64,000 bases of DNA, taken from assembly GCA_945957605.1 (NCBI GenBank), contig CAMFLR010000001.1, positions 806,001-870,000 on the forward strand, given 5' to 3'. Numbering within the stretch: position 1 is the first letter of the stretch; each line of letters opens with the position of its first letter. The DNA is from an uncultured Isosphaeraceae bacterium. GTDB taxonomy: Bacteria > Planctomycetota > Planctomycetia > Isosphaerales > Isosphaeraceae. Both the position numbers and the translations under genes were made by a program. Positions 37,647 to 46,732 of the stretch are shown here, one piece after another. Under the pieces are notes generated by a model, which saw only the letters and a list, made by a program, of their open reading frames with translations, searched no databases and was not told where the DNA came from.

Positions 37647-37677
37647 GCTCGGTCGAGGTCAAACGCCTCGACCGAGC
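37647..37677 (-). terminator. Strong hairpin between the small-peptide gene and the coupling-protein gene
   Basis: A perfect 12-bp stem (37647-37658 with 37666-37677) followed on the minus strand by TTTT. It ends 18 bases before the coupling-protein ATG at 37629, so it may attenuate rather than fully stop transcription. Confidence 0.7.
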
Positions 37678-37693
37678 CCGACGGTGATGTTAG

Positions 37694-37756
37694 TCAGCAA
37701 CCGCAACCCAGCATGGCCGCAATAATACGAATCACGGCGGCGATCAATTCGATCAT
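37694..37756 (-). CDS. 20-residue hydrophobic peptide
   Basis: ATG at 37756 with GAAGGA 7 bases upstream opens 20 codons ending in TGA. It begins MIELIAAVIRIIAAMLGC and ends CGC, so it is a strongly hydrophobic, amphipathic-helix-like peptide with two cysteines. A strong terminator-like hairpin lies 17 bases downstream. It could be a small membrane peptide, a leader peptide or a toxin-like peptide; none can be chosen from sequence alone. Confidence 0.5.
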   Translation of the reverse strand: MIELIAAVIRIIAAMLGCGC

Positions 37757-37840
37757 GGGAATATCCTTCCGATAGAAGAGGTTCTGGACAGAAAGCCGAA
37801 CGGTGCAAGAACGCCTCGCACCGCTGCAATTACGAACGGT

Positions 37841-38647
37841 TCACGACAGCAACTCGGCGAGCTCGGACGGCGCCGCATCCTCTTTAAGCCCCTTCAAGGC
37901 TTTTTGGAGGGAGCGTACCGCCTGCTTTAGTGCCGAGACGGAGAGTGGTTGGTCTGAGGCTACCGTGATCGAAATGTCACCGTAGCGAAGAGGGATTCGC
38001 GCCTTTCGGGGCGCCCTCGTTCCCAACAGCTCGCGGACTTTCTTGGCGGCATCGTCGCGCGTGATGCGGCCCTCGAGAATTGCCTCTGCCAACTCCATCT
38101 GGCTATTCGGATGACCATCAAGGCGAGCGAGTTCGACCGCAGCCGAGGCAGGAATCATTCCTTGCCCGGTACCCACCTTGGATTGAATTGCCTCGGGCAA
38201 TCGACATAAGGCTTCGGCACGCGAGAGCCGCGCCTCGCTAAAACCGTATTCATCGGCAATCTGCTTGGAAGTCGCACCTCCTTTCAGGAGTTTGAGTTTT
38301 CGGAGTGCGATCGCCTCATCCATCGGTGCCAGGTCGCACCGACACACGTTTTCCGTGAGCCTATCGGCGAGACGATCCATCTCAATAACGGCTGCTTTGC
38401 TTTCATGGACCAGGCATGTGATCGTTTCCCAACCCGCGATCATGGCGGCCCTATAACGCGATTCCCCTGTGAGAATCATGTAACTGTCGCGCTTGGCATC
38501 GAATTCGACGCCGATGGGCTGAAGAAGCCCACGCGCCACAAGCGACTTCGCAAGCTCTGCGAGCGCCTCGTGATCGAACTGCGTGCGCGGCTGATTGGGA
38601 TCCGTGTGGATCCGACTCAAAGGAATCTCAAGGATTTGGTTAGGCAT
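37841..38647 (-). CDS. parB: ParB/RepB-family partition protein
   Basis: Protein of 268 residues. The ParB/Srx-like N-terminal domain (IPLSRIHTDPNQPRTQFD) contains the CTP-binding/box II motif TGESRYRAA near residue 60. A helix-turn-helix region (about 125-175, TSKQIADEYGFSEARLSRAEAL) is followed by a C-terminal part with LGTRAPRKARIPLRYGD. ParB proteins bind parS sites and help plasmids and integrative elements to be maintained. No ParA gene is next to it. It heads the block upstream of the coupling protein. Confidence 0.88.
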   Translation of the reverse strand: MPNQILEIPLSRIHTDPNQPRTQFDHEALAELAKSLVARGLLQPIGVEFDAKRDSYMILTGESRYRAAMIAGWETITCLVHESKAAVIEMDRLADRLTENVCRCDLAPMDEAIALRKLKLLKGGATSKQIADEYGFSEARLSRAEALCRLPEAIQSKVGTGQGMIPASAAVELARLDGHPNSQMELAEAILEGRITRDDAAKKVRELLGTRAPRKARIPLRYGDISITVASDQPLSVSALKQAVRSLQKALKGLKEDAAPSELAELLS

Positions 38648-38772
38648 AGGCCGGCGTTCAGCTCCGTTCCTTAAAGGGGTAAGCGCAGTATGGATTGCCG
38701 GCGCGCAAGGCGATCACCGCTCCTGGCATGGGCGTTCCTGTCATGTCATGGGCGCGGCGATCCGCGCGTTAT

Positions 38773-39702
38773 CTAGACCGCCATTGGCAAGGCAAGCCGT
38801 GCCTGAGTGTGACGGCGGAAAGACCAGCCAAGCCTGCCCTGCTCCGCCGAGGGGCCACTTCCTCGGACGCGGAGAAGAAACAAGGCCAAGAATCCAAGGG
38901 TAGAAAGCACGCCAAGCGTTACCCAAGGAACGTTTCGTGCGACTTGCTCCGTGAACGAGCGAGCAACCGGCGCCACGGTGTTCCTTGGGATCGACTCGGA
39001 GACCTTTGCGCCGCCCTCAACCGCCGCCTTAGCAAGCGAAGCGCCACCATTGATGAACGCTTCAGGATTCGCAAGGAAGGCCGCGAGCGTTGTTCCAACT
39101 GCGAGCGCCCCTCGATTGCTCCAAATGAAGTCACATCCCTTGTCACCGAATTTCGCGATAACCGCGAGAATTTCGGCTGTTTTCCCAAGGCGACCGATCT
39201 CAGATTCCGCAAGCATTGCAGCCCGCCGTCCGTTGCGTGCAGTAATGCTTCCGAGCGCTTTGAGGGCTGGTGAGCCAAAGTTCTCCAGCAACGGCTCGGC
39301 TGCTCCCGGATGACGGACGAGAATATCGCCTGCCTCGTCGCCAAAGCGCGTAAATAGCTTCATGCCTTGCTTTCTCGCGAGAATTGCCGCAGCATCATCG
39401 CCATGACGCGTCAGAAAGCGGAAAACCTTCGGTGCATGCTCTGCTGCGTCGTCGCCCAGAGTCAGCGCCTTCGGTCCCACTCGCCTCACCGCGTGGAAAA
39501 CGTCATCTCCGTGACGGGCGGCGGTCGAGGCAATGCGTTTGGCAAGCATCTCCACTCCTTCACGGGCCGCCGCGCCGCTGAATTTCTTGATGGCGAATTC
39601 CGCCAACTCACGGGCAAGCTTGATGCGATCGGCCTGTGCCGTACTCGCATTTCCCACCGTTAACATGGCGAAGACTACGGCCAGGATCAGCACCCGCCTC
39701 AT
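38773..39702 (-). CDS. Exported helical protein with C-terminal membrane anchor, element-encoded
   Basis: Protein of 309 residues. Signal peptide (about 1-24), then a helical region with repeated HGDDA-type segments (RHGDDVFHAV, RHGDDAAAIL, FGDEAGDIL) at about 60-150. A membrane segment follows near the end (LGVLSTLGFLALFLL, about 265-280) with a basic tail. The start codon overlaps the preceding gene by ATGA, so they are cotranslated. I recognise no family. Its place between ParB and other element genes suggests a role in transfer or surface attachment, which is inference only. Confidence 0.6.
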   Translation of the reverse strand: MRRVLILAVVFAMLTVGNASTAQADRIKLARELAEFAIKKFSGAAAREGVEMLAKRIASTAARHGDDVFHAVRRVGPKALTLGDDAAEHAPKVFRFLTRHGDDAAAILARKQGMKLFTRFGDEAGDILVRHPGAAEPLLENFGSPALKALGSITARNGRRAAMLAESEIGRLGKTAEILAVIAKFGDKGCDFIWSNRGALAVGTTLAAFLANPEAFINGGASLAKAAVEGGAKVSESIPRNTVAPVARSFTEQVARNVPWVTLGVLSTLGFLALFLLRVRGSGPSAEQGRLGWSFRRHTQARLALPMAV

Positions 39703-40883
39703 CGGCCGCCTCCTTCGTAGTGTTTCGCGTAATCATTGGCGAGCGTGATCATTTCTGAATCCTTCAGAAACGCGGCCGACTTGAAATAGACGCCACCGGG
39801 AGTGATGATCTCCCCCAGGCAATCGCCGATCAGGCTGACGCGACGAGCGAAGGACCGCCGGTGATGTAAGCCAAGCAGGACCGTTCGAAATCCAAGGGGA
39901 GCCTTTCGCTCCATGACGCTCACCGCATTACGGCACGCCGAACGCACGCGCTCGTTAGGATGATCGAGTGAACCGAACAGGAGATGAATATAGACGTCGT
40001 TGATCTTGGCATTGCCGTCGACAATGCGATCTCGGGTCTGGTCGAGCCGTGAATCGACACGCGTCGCGATGATGGCAACAGGGTTGTAGCCCGCGGCGTC
40101 GACAGCGCGGTCGACGAGGTGGTCGGCCACCAGCGCCCCCGCGATCCCGACTAGCATCTGTTGCAAGTCGCCCCCCTGATTACCCATGCCTGCACTGCTG
40201 GCCAGCGTCATCGCAGCGCCGGCCAGTAACTTACCGCCAACGTCCGAGACGGCTTCCTTCCCAAGCAGCACCAGAAAATCGGCTGTAGCAGCTTGCTCGG
40301 CCTGCGCCACGACCGCAGAGACGTTATCCAGAATTGGAGCCGACAGATTGAGTTCGGGAAGCCGGCCGAATTCAAGCTGCTTGTCGTCCAAGTCCGCTTT
40401 GACATCGATGAGCAACCGGGATTCGATTTCCTTGAGCCTGGAGGAATAGCCGGTGGCCTCGGAAGTGATGTCGCGCTTCAACTGATCACTGTCCAAGACG
40501 CCACGCTCAAACGCGCCTCGCACGAATTCGGCGAAATCATCGGGCGCCGGCATTGTTGCCGCCGGATTGCCGAGCAACTGATTGACGCCATCCTGCACGG
40601 CTCCCGCCGCTTGCTGCAAGCCATTGCCCACGAAGCGAAGCTTGCCTTCGATTCCAACGACTTCTTGAGCAAAGCCGTTCGTCTTTCTTTTGGCCACGTC
40701 GAACAAGTCGCGCACGGCTTTTACGCGCTGATCCACGGCAGCGAGGGAGTCTGTCTCGCTTTTCCGCAGCTTTGGTGCAAGCGCCTCCAGTCGCTTGCTG
40801 CGGTCGTTAACGCTTTGAGAGTTGGCCGGCACCACAATGAGTGCCGCGAGTAACATGGCCATGAAGCCGATTCTCATCCGCAT
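39699..40883 (-). CDS. Exported coiled-coil/helical protein, element-encoded
   Basis: Protein of 394 residues with a signal peptide (MRMRIGFMAMLLAALIVVPA). The mature part is mostly helical with heptad-like stretches (about 30-170 and 180-230). A glycine-rich hydrophobic patch (GKLLAGAAMTLASSAGMG, about 220-240) and a conserved-looking HEAT-like tail (HPNERVRSACRNAVSV) follow. It overlaps the next gene by 4 bases. No family is recognised. Together with that gene it forms a two-protein exported module. Confidence 0.6.
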   Translation of the reverse strand: MRMRIGFMAMLLAALIVVPANSQSVNDRSKRLEALAPKLRKSETDSLAAVDQRVKAVRDLFDVAKRKTNGFAQEVVGIEGKLRFVGNGLQQAAGAVQDGVNQLLGNPAATMPAPDDFAEFVRGAFERGVLDSDQLKRDITSEATGYSSRLKEIESRLLIDVKADLDDKQLEFGRLPELNLSAPILDNVSAVVAQAEQAATADFLVLLGKEAVSDVGGKLLAGAAMTLASSAGMGNQGGDLQQMLVGIAGALVADHLVDRAVDAAGYNPVAIIATRVDSRLDQTRDRIVDGNAKINDVYIHLLFGSLDHPNERVRSACRNAVSVMERKAPLGFRTVLLGLHHRRSFARRVSLIGDCLGEIITPGGVYFKSAAFLKDSEMITLANDYAKHYEGGGR

Positions 40884-41014
40884 TTCCTGGTTCCTCTCGA
40901 ATGGGTGATCAGGCGAAAGGGAATACGGACTCCCGTATCCTTTCCCATTAGGAGGAAGCGGATCAAAGCGGCGAATGAACGTTTTTTCGCTCGAGTTACC
41001 GGTCGTTTGATAGC

Positions 41015-41605
41015 TCAGTCTTCGGGAGAGCGCGATTCGTGTGGGCCAGGCAATTTATTTTGTAGGGCTTTCAAACACTCTTTCATCGCTTCGAGTACGT
41101 CGCGCGTGCTTGAACAGTCTTCCAAAATGCTAAAATTGATCCGGTTCGTACTTTCGAGCCAACGCTTCTCAAAGCGATCGCTTAGCTTGAAAAACTCGGC
41201 AATTGCCGCGGCATCATTAGCGGCGATATCAGGGCCTAAATCCACCTTACGATCTTCAATCGATATGGTCATTCCTTCGATAAGCCGCTCCACGGTAGCA
41301 AGTCCAGCTTGAATTGCGCCGGGCGCGATTTTGCCTGTTCTAGCCACGGCGCGAAGGGAGTCCCTGAGATTCTCGTAATCCTGGACGAGCGAACCGCTTG
41401 CCTCGCCAAAAATGTCGGGGTCTACCTCCCAGCCATCTTGTTCGTCGAAGTAAAACAGAATCTCAGGCAACACATCGAGAAGTTTTTCTACAGGCGCTGG
41501 GACAAGCTTCGGTATATCCGTCCCTTGGATTTTTTCTTGCTCGGACGGGAAATCGATTTGCCGTTTCAGCAAGCTTCTCGCGATGTTCTGTAATTCCGAC
41601 GTCAT
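41015..41605 (-). CDS. Hypothetical helical protein, first gene of the ParB/T4CP operon
   Basis: Protein of 196 residues, ATG at 41605. It is acidic and helical with no signal peptide. No known motif is visible. It heads the minus-strand gene run 41605 to 34299 and lies back-to-back with the ECF sigma gene at 41741, so the 135-base gap should hold divergent promoters. Confidence 0.5.
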   Translation of the reverse strand: MTSELQNIARSLLKRQIDFPSEQEKIQGTDIPKLVPAPVEKLLDVLPEILFYFDEQDGWEVDPDIFGEASGSLVQDYENLRDSLRAVARTGKIAPGAIQAGLATVERLIEGMTISIEDRKVDLGPDIAANDAAAIAEFFKLSDRFEKRWLESTNRINFSILEDCSSTRDVLEAMKECLKALQNKLPGPHESRSPED

Positions 41606-41740
41606 ACGGCTAGCATGGAGCCTCGCCGGCGCAAGCGCAAGTCTTTTGTTGAACAGGCGTTACGGGAATCTTCTAATGTTTCTACTTTTTTTCGGTTTCT
41701 TTTGCGATTTGGTCCGCTTCTTATGGGATAGGAGGTGCCC

Positions 41741-42400
41741 ATGTCGCACGAATCGGACAAGCCCACTTTCTCACGACTCATTCTCCAATATTGGCAGCGG
41801 CTGCGGCGGAAGCCTACCGGTGTTAGGTCGGACCAAGCGGACGAATCGGACGTGGTGCAGGACGTATTCCTGTCGTTGGCGAGCCGGCGGCAACCACCAA
41901 CGCAGGAGCAGATCTCGTGGCATGAATTGGAAATACTCCATAAGCAACGAGCGATTGACCAACTACGGCGCGACACGGCGCTGTGTCGCGCCGGCACCGA
42001 GCGTTTGGGCGATCGTGAAGTAGCGTCTCCTGACATGTCGCCATGCTCTACGCTCTCGCAAGAAGAGCAAATTGGCTTATTGCTCGCTGCCATCGATTCA
42101 TGTCTCAAGCCTCGCGAAGCAGAGGTCATTCGTCTTCACTTCCTGCAACAGAAGAGCGAGGAAGAGATTGCCATTGCGCTGAATTTCACGACACGGCGCG
42201 TCAAGGCCACACTAGATCGAGCGTTTGAGAATCTGTTAGTAGCACTCCAGCCTCAGATGGGGTCTTCGTATGGACGGATTTCTTCCCGAGCCAAGCAACA
42301 ACGACGGCAACGACGGAACTCAACGAGCAAGAAGGGGGTTCGAGGAACGACTGATTGCGATCAGCCCTCAGGATTCAAGGGCGAAGCAAAGACTGGTTGA
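41741..42400 (+). CDS. ECF-type RNA polymerase sigma factor (planctomycete type)
   Basis: Protein of 219 residues. The ATG at 41741 has AGGAGG 5 bases upstream; a GTG two codons earlier is within that site. Region 2 (about 20-75, SDVVQDVFLSLASR) and region 4 (about 110-170, LKPREAEVIRLHFLQQKSEEEIA) show the ECF architecture. The C-terminal 40 residues are basic and overlap the kinase reading frame by 131 bases. ECF sigma factors paired with Hanks-type kinases are typical of Planctomycetes; the kinase may control the sigma factor. The regulon is unknown. Confidence 0.88.
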   Translation: MSHESDKPTFSRLILQYWQRLRRKPTGVRSDQADESDVVQDVFLSLASRRQPPTQEQISWHELEILHKQRAIDQLRRDTALCRAGTERLGDREVASPDMSPCSTLSQEEQIGLLLAAIDSCLKPREAEVIRLHFLQQKSEEEIAIALNFTTRRVKATLDRAFENLLVALQPQMGSSYGRISSRAKQQRRQRRNSTSKKGVRGTTDCDQPSGFKGEAKTG

Positions 42401-45400
42401 CGAATTCTCAGTTCAAAATCCCGAATTGACCGGATGGTTTCAAACACGCGCATTTCCTGACACGGCACCAATCAGCCCGCTCCGTGCCGATCATGGCGGC
42501 TCTGTCCTGAATTCCGAAGCGGGCGCTGAAGAAGGTCTCAACCGTCTCTGGCAAGCACTCACTGAACGCGGTCTGCATCGAGATCGTTCCATAACTCGCC
42601 TGCGAAGCTTTGATGTGATCGAAACGCTTGGTCGAGGCGCGATGGGAACAGTCTTCTTAGCCTATGACCGCGTTCTTGAAAGAGACGTCGCAATCAAGAC
42701 CCTCAATGGAGCAACTGGCCGTATTCCGCTCCTTCTGAAGCGCGAAGCAAGAGCAGTGGCCAAGCTGATTCATCCAAACATCGTGCCAATATATGGTCTT
42801 AGCCGCGACAGAGCGACAAACACCACTTTCTACGTCATGCAGTATGTAAGAGGGGCGAATTTACTAAGCGTGCTCGCAGCGATCCCTGAACGCGAAAATG
42901 CGTTCCGCTCAGACACCGAATCGAACAAGACCTTTGACATCAATACGTTAGCGGCAAGACTTCGATCGCGTAAGGCTCGCGTAAATGAAGCTACAGAGAT
43001 CGGAATCCAAGTTGCTAGCGCTCTTGTACATGCTCACGCGCGAGGAATATTTCATCGCGACTTAAAGCCCGCTAACCTGCTAATCGACCACGAAAAAGTC
43101 TGGGTGGCGGATTTTGGACTTGCCCGCATCGTTAGCCTCAACGAAACGGTCCGGGGACGGCTTGCAACCGGGATTATATCACTTGACGATACATTCGTTG
43201 CGTCTCGAATCGGGACGCGGCGATATACGCCGCCGGAACTGCTGCAAGGAATAGTTGGGGCTAAACAAAGCGATGAACACCGAGTCGCTGAAGCGACAAC
43301 TCATGACATTTATTCTCTTGGCATGATTCTATATGAAGTGTGCACACTTCGGAGAGTCTATGAGGGTAACGATGATGCTCAGGTCGCAAAAAAGATAAGG
43401 ACTGCCGCGTTCGTGCAGCCCCGTCATTGGAACCCTCACGTTCCGCGAGATCTGCAAACGATCATTGCGAAAACAATCGATAAAGATCCCGAACACCGCT
43501 ACACTTCGGCAGCAGATCTGCTTGAAGATCTGGAGCGGTTTCGATCAAAACGCCCGCTCCGCGCGAGGCGTTTCGATCCAGTTAAGATTAGCCTTAGGCT
43601 TTGCCAAAGACGACCACGCGAAATCGTGTTTGCAACGGCAGGTTTCCTAGCCGTCGGCGCCTCAGTTTTCCTTTGGAATTCCTACCGAAAGGGCGTGAAA
43701 GAAAAAGAATCGGCGATTAGCACACAGCTCTCTCGCATTTCTGCAAAGCTAGGCGCTGCACAGGATGCGTCTTCAGACAGAACAGTCCTGGAGCAAGTGA
43801 TTCGCGATCTCGATGACATCAATCGAGAGGCGAACCTCGATTTTCCGCAGTTTCGTCCTCTGTTCATATCACTACACACCCAAGCTAATGCGAAACTCAA
43901 CGATGCGCGGCTCGTCCAATCTCTGATCGCTGTGATCGGGCGTACCTATACGACAAAGGACAAAGATGAGACGGTCCGCCAACTTACTCAGGCGTTCAAC
44001 GACGCTGGTCTTCCGCCAAAGGAAGTTGACACCGTCCCAGCATTGACGGCTCTACGCAATCGCTCGCCAAAGTCGACCGAACTGATTGGCTTCGCTTTTG
44101 ATACGGCGGCGCGTTTTTCCGCACTCGATGCCACGCAGAACGAGGCGTCGAACCGGTTCGCAGAACTTGCTAACGCTGTTGACCCAAATGCGTTTCGAAC
44201 AGAACTACGCATGCTAAGCAGGCCAGGCACTCCGACGCATATCGCCGCGCGCCTTGATGCGATTATGCGGAAAACAGATGGTCTAGAACAGCTTGAACCG
44301 CTGTCGGCAATTCTGCTTGCCAATGCACTTGTCTCGCAGGATCGTCCTGTGGATGCCGAACGCGTTCTCAAATCATGCTGGATTCGCCATCTCGATAATT
44401 CGTGGATCAATCAGACGCGCGCCACATTTTTGCTTGCCAAAGGCGATGCGAATAGCCGGCAAGAGGCCGTTCGATTGATGAGTCAGGCGCGAATACTGCA
44501 GCCCGAACTGGGCTTCGACCTCGCCAAGACTCTGGAAACAATCGGGAAGCTGGATGAAGCAATTGTTGTCTGGGAACAATTGGCAAAGCGTCTTCCGTCC
44601 GACTTTGCAGTGAAGGCAGGGCTCGGGGCGGCGCTGATCCAGTCCCTTAAACGATCACAGGCCCTTCCTGTTCTCTCGGAGGCGGAGGCCGGCCTTCGAG
44701 CACGCGCAACATCTCAACGACTGGATGCGTTCGATCACAACGCATTGGGTGTCGTGTTGCTCGCGACAGGTCGTATTGATGCTGCGATTGCTGAATTTCG
44801 TGCATCGAGACTTCCGGAGGCTCACCTTAATCTGAGTGTCGCTCTCGCGCGAACCGACCTGAGCAAGGAGGCAATCAGGGAAGCAGAATTGGCAGTTTCC
44901 AAAGGTAAGGCGGATCCGGATTTCGTCGATGCGCTCGGGGGCGCCCTTCAATCGGACGAGCAGTTTGACCAAGCCTGCATCCGCCATCAGGTGGCGATCG
45001 ACCTCGCGCCGACTAACACTCGTTATTTCTTCAATCTCGCGCACGCTCAATTTCAACTCGGTCAGTTCAACAAGGCGAAAAAAACGCTTCAACAAGCATT
45101 GGCTTTAGATCCCGAATATGTGGCGGCGGAAAACCTCCAGGCGCTCATTGTCGAAAAAGAAGGACAGCCGGCGAAAGCATTGACTCACCTCGAATCCTTA
45201 ATCAATCGACGCCCTGAATTTGCTCGCGGATGGTCAAACATCGGTCGGCTAAAGGTATCGATTGCAACCTCAACACAGAATTATTCTCTTCTTGAAGAGG
45301 GCATCGCAGCCTATCGGAAAGCCGCTGAACTTGATCCGGAAGCCGCTGATAGCCTTACCAATCTCGGCTTCGCACTTCTCCAGTCGCGTCAAAAGAACGA

Positions 45401-46217
45401 AGCTCTCGATCTCTTGAAAGCTGCTGTCGCTCGCCGGCCGCGCTCGTTTGCGGCTCAGCTTGATTTAGGAGTGGCCGCTATTGAGGCGCGGGAATTGCCG
45501 TTGGCGACGCAAGCGCTGACAAGAGCCCTTGAACTGAAGCCCGGCCACGAGGCTGCAAGCGTGTGCCTCGGCCTTGCGCTGCAGGTACTTGGTCGGCAGC
45601 GGGAAGGATTGATGCTCGCAGATCAAGCTGCCAAGGGCGGGAAGTTCCGATCCAGCCGGAACAAACATGAAGAATCCGTGCTTGCCGGAGCCAAGCGGAT
45701 GGCTGACCTCAATGGAAGGCTTGATGACGTCCTCGGACGCACTGTCTCGCCCAATCTCCCGCATGAAGCGCTGGAACTTGCCCATATGTGCGTGGCTAAG
45801 GGGTGGTACGTCGATGCCGTCGAATTATTCGATAAGGGAATTGCTGCGTTAACTACGGAAAACGACGACGTTAAGCTCGCTCATCGCCATCATGCAGCCA
45901 GGGCCGCGCTATTAGCCGCAACGCGAAAGGATCCGCGCGGCGTAAATATATCCGAATTTGACAAGCAGCGGCTCCGTAGAAAGGCTCTCGAATGGTCAAT
46001 ATTCGAGCTCACTTTCTGCAGAATTGCAGTGAAAATGTGGCCTAGCGAATGCAAAAAATACGTCGCGTGGGAGTTGTCGCTACGTGAACTGGATTCAGAC
46101 TTTGATAGCGTTCGCGTGGATCACAATCCGTGGAATCTTAAGTCTGGAGAGCAGCTCGATTGGTGGATCTTCTGGACCGCGCAATCCGCGGTGCGGCGAC
46201 TTGCCTCCAGCCTTTGA
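42270..46217 (+). CDS. Membrane Ser/Thr protein kinase with long TPR sensor domain
   Basis: Protein of 1315 residues. A 110-residue linker precedes a complete kinase domain: LGRGAMGTVFLAY (P-loop, near 121), VAIKTL, IFHRDLKPANLL (catalytic Asp near 263), VADFGLAR (near 280) and GTRRYTPPELL. A single membrane helix lies at about 450-471. The rest is roughly 840 residues that become TPR-like from about 700. It starts inside the sigma gene (ATG 42270, GGGG 7 bases upstream), so the two are coupled. Kinase autophosphorylation and sigma-factor regulation are the likely roles in this pair. Confidence 0.9.
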   Translation: MDGFLPEPSNNDGNDGTQRARRGFEERLIAISPQDSRAKQRLVDEFSVQNPELTGWFQTRAFPDTAPISPLRADHGGSVLNSEAGAEEGLNRLWQALTERGLHRDRSITRLRSFDVIETLGRGAMGTVFLAYDRVLERDVAIKTLNGATGRIPLLLKREARAVAKLIHPNIVPIYGLSRDRATNTTFYVMQYVRGANLLSVLAAIPERENAFRSDTESNKTFDINTLAARLRSRKARVNEATEIGIQVASALVHAHARGIFHRDLKPANLLIDHEKVWVADFGLARIVSLNETVRGRLATGIISLDDTFVASRIGTRRYTPPELLQGIVGAKQSDEHRVAEATTHDIYSLGMILYEVCTLRRVYEGNDDAQVAKKIRTAAFVQPRHWNPHVPRDLQTIIAKTIDKDPEHRYTSAADLLEDLERFRSKRPLRARRFDPVKISLRLCQRRPREIVFATAGFLAVGASVFLWNSYRKGVKEKESAISTQLSRISAKLGAAQDASSDRTVLEQVIRDLDDINREANLDFPQFRPLFISLHTQANAKLNDARLVQSLIAVIGRTYTTKDKDETVRQLTQAFNDAGLPPKEVDTVPALTALRNRSPKSTELIGFAFDTAARFSALDATQNEASNRFAELANAVDPNAFRTELRMLSRPGTPTHIAARLDAIMRKTDGLEQLEPLSAILLANALVSQDRPVDAERVLKSCWIRHLDNSWINQTRATFLLAKGDANSRQEAVRLMSQARILQPELGFDLAKTLETIGKLDEAIVVWEQLAKRLPSDFAVKAGLGAALIQSLKRSQALPVLSEAEAGLRARATSQRLDAFDHNALGVVLLATGRIDAAIAEFRASRLPEAHLNLSVALARTDLSKEAIREAELAVSKGKADPDFVDALGGALQSDEQFDQACIRHQVAIDLAPTNTRYFFNLAHAQFQLGQFNKAKKTLQQALALDPEYVAAENLQALIVEKEGQPAKALTHLESLINRRPEFARGWSNIGRLKVSIATSTQNYSLLEEGIAAYRKAAELDPEAADSLTNLGFALLQSRQKNEALDLLKAAVARRPRSFAAQLDLGVAAIEARELPLATQALTRALELKPGHEAASVCLGLALQVLGRQREGLMLADQAAKGGKFRSSRNKHEESVLAGAKRMADLNGRLDDVLGRTVSPNLPHEALELAHMCVAKGWYVDAVELFDKGIAALTTENDDVKLAHRHHAARAALLAATRKDPRGVNISEFDKQRLRRKALEWSIFELTFCRIAVKMWPSECKKYVAWELSLRELDSDFDSVRVDHNPWNLKSGEQLDWWIFWTAQSAVRRLASSL

Positions 46218-46255
46218 TGCGAGGACAGCGCGATCCTTGTCGAGGCTTCGAGCAG

Positions 46256-46732
46256 CTAACTCGACGCTACGTCGATCTGAGTAACCACGCACGCCTGATC
46301 CTGTAGAAACTCGCCAGCCGGACCACATTGCCGAATCCAGGAAATTCTCTGAAAACAAAGATAATTGTAAATCGGATCCAAGTTCCGGCCCTGAATTCTC
46401 ACCTCACTTATCTCAACACCGCTAAAGCGTACCCGAACAAATGGGCCTTCGCCTGGCTTTTCGGCGGCCAACATATCAACCCTATCCACAAGCGCGTACG
46501 GAAATCCGTGTTTCTCGCCATTCGCAAGAATGAAAATTAACGTAGGAACCGGTTTGTTCGCCGCCCGAGCGTGCGCGGTATACGCATCGGCCTCCGATGG
46601 AAGCCTTCCAAGGTCATCCATCGACGCAGCTTCGCGCACGGTTTTGGGCGCAGCCGCCAAGCTCGTGTCTTCAAGAATATCGCGCACGCCTTTGCGAGAT
46701 CGGGCAATATCGATCACATGGTCATCGTTCAC
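46256..46732 (-). CDS. Hypothetical protein coupled to the relaxase
   Basis: Protein of 158 residues whose start overlaps the end of the relaxase gene by 11 bases. The middle part TLIFILANGEKHGFPYALV leads into FSGVEISEVRI and YNYLCFQRISWIRQ, a beta-rich fold of unknown function. The N-terminal 60 residues are acidic and look disordered. It is cotranscribed with the relaxase and so probably serves in DNA processing or its control. Confidence 0.6.
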   Translation of the reverse strand: MNDDHVIDIARSRKGVRDILEDTSLAAAPKTVREAASMDDLGRLPSEADAYTAHARAANKPVPTLIFILANGEKHGFPYALVDRVDMLAAEKPGEGPFVRVRFSGVEISEVRIQGRNLDPIYNYLCFQRISWIRQCGPAGEFLQDQACVVTQIDVASS

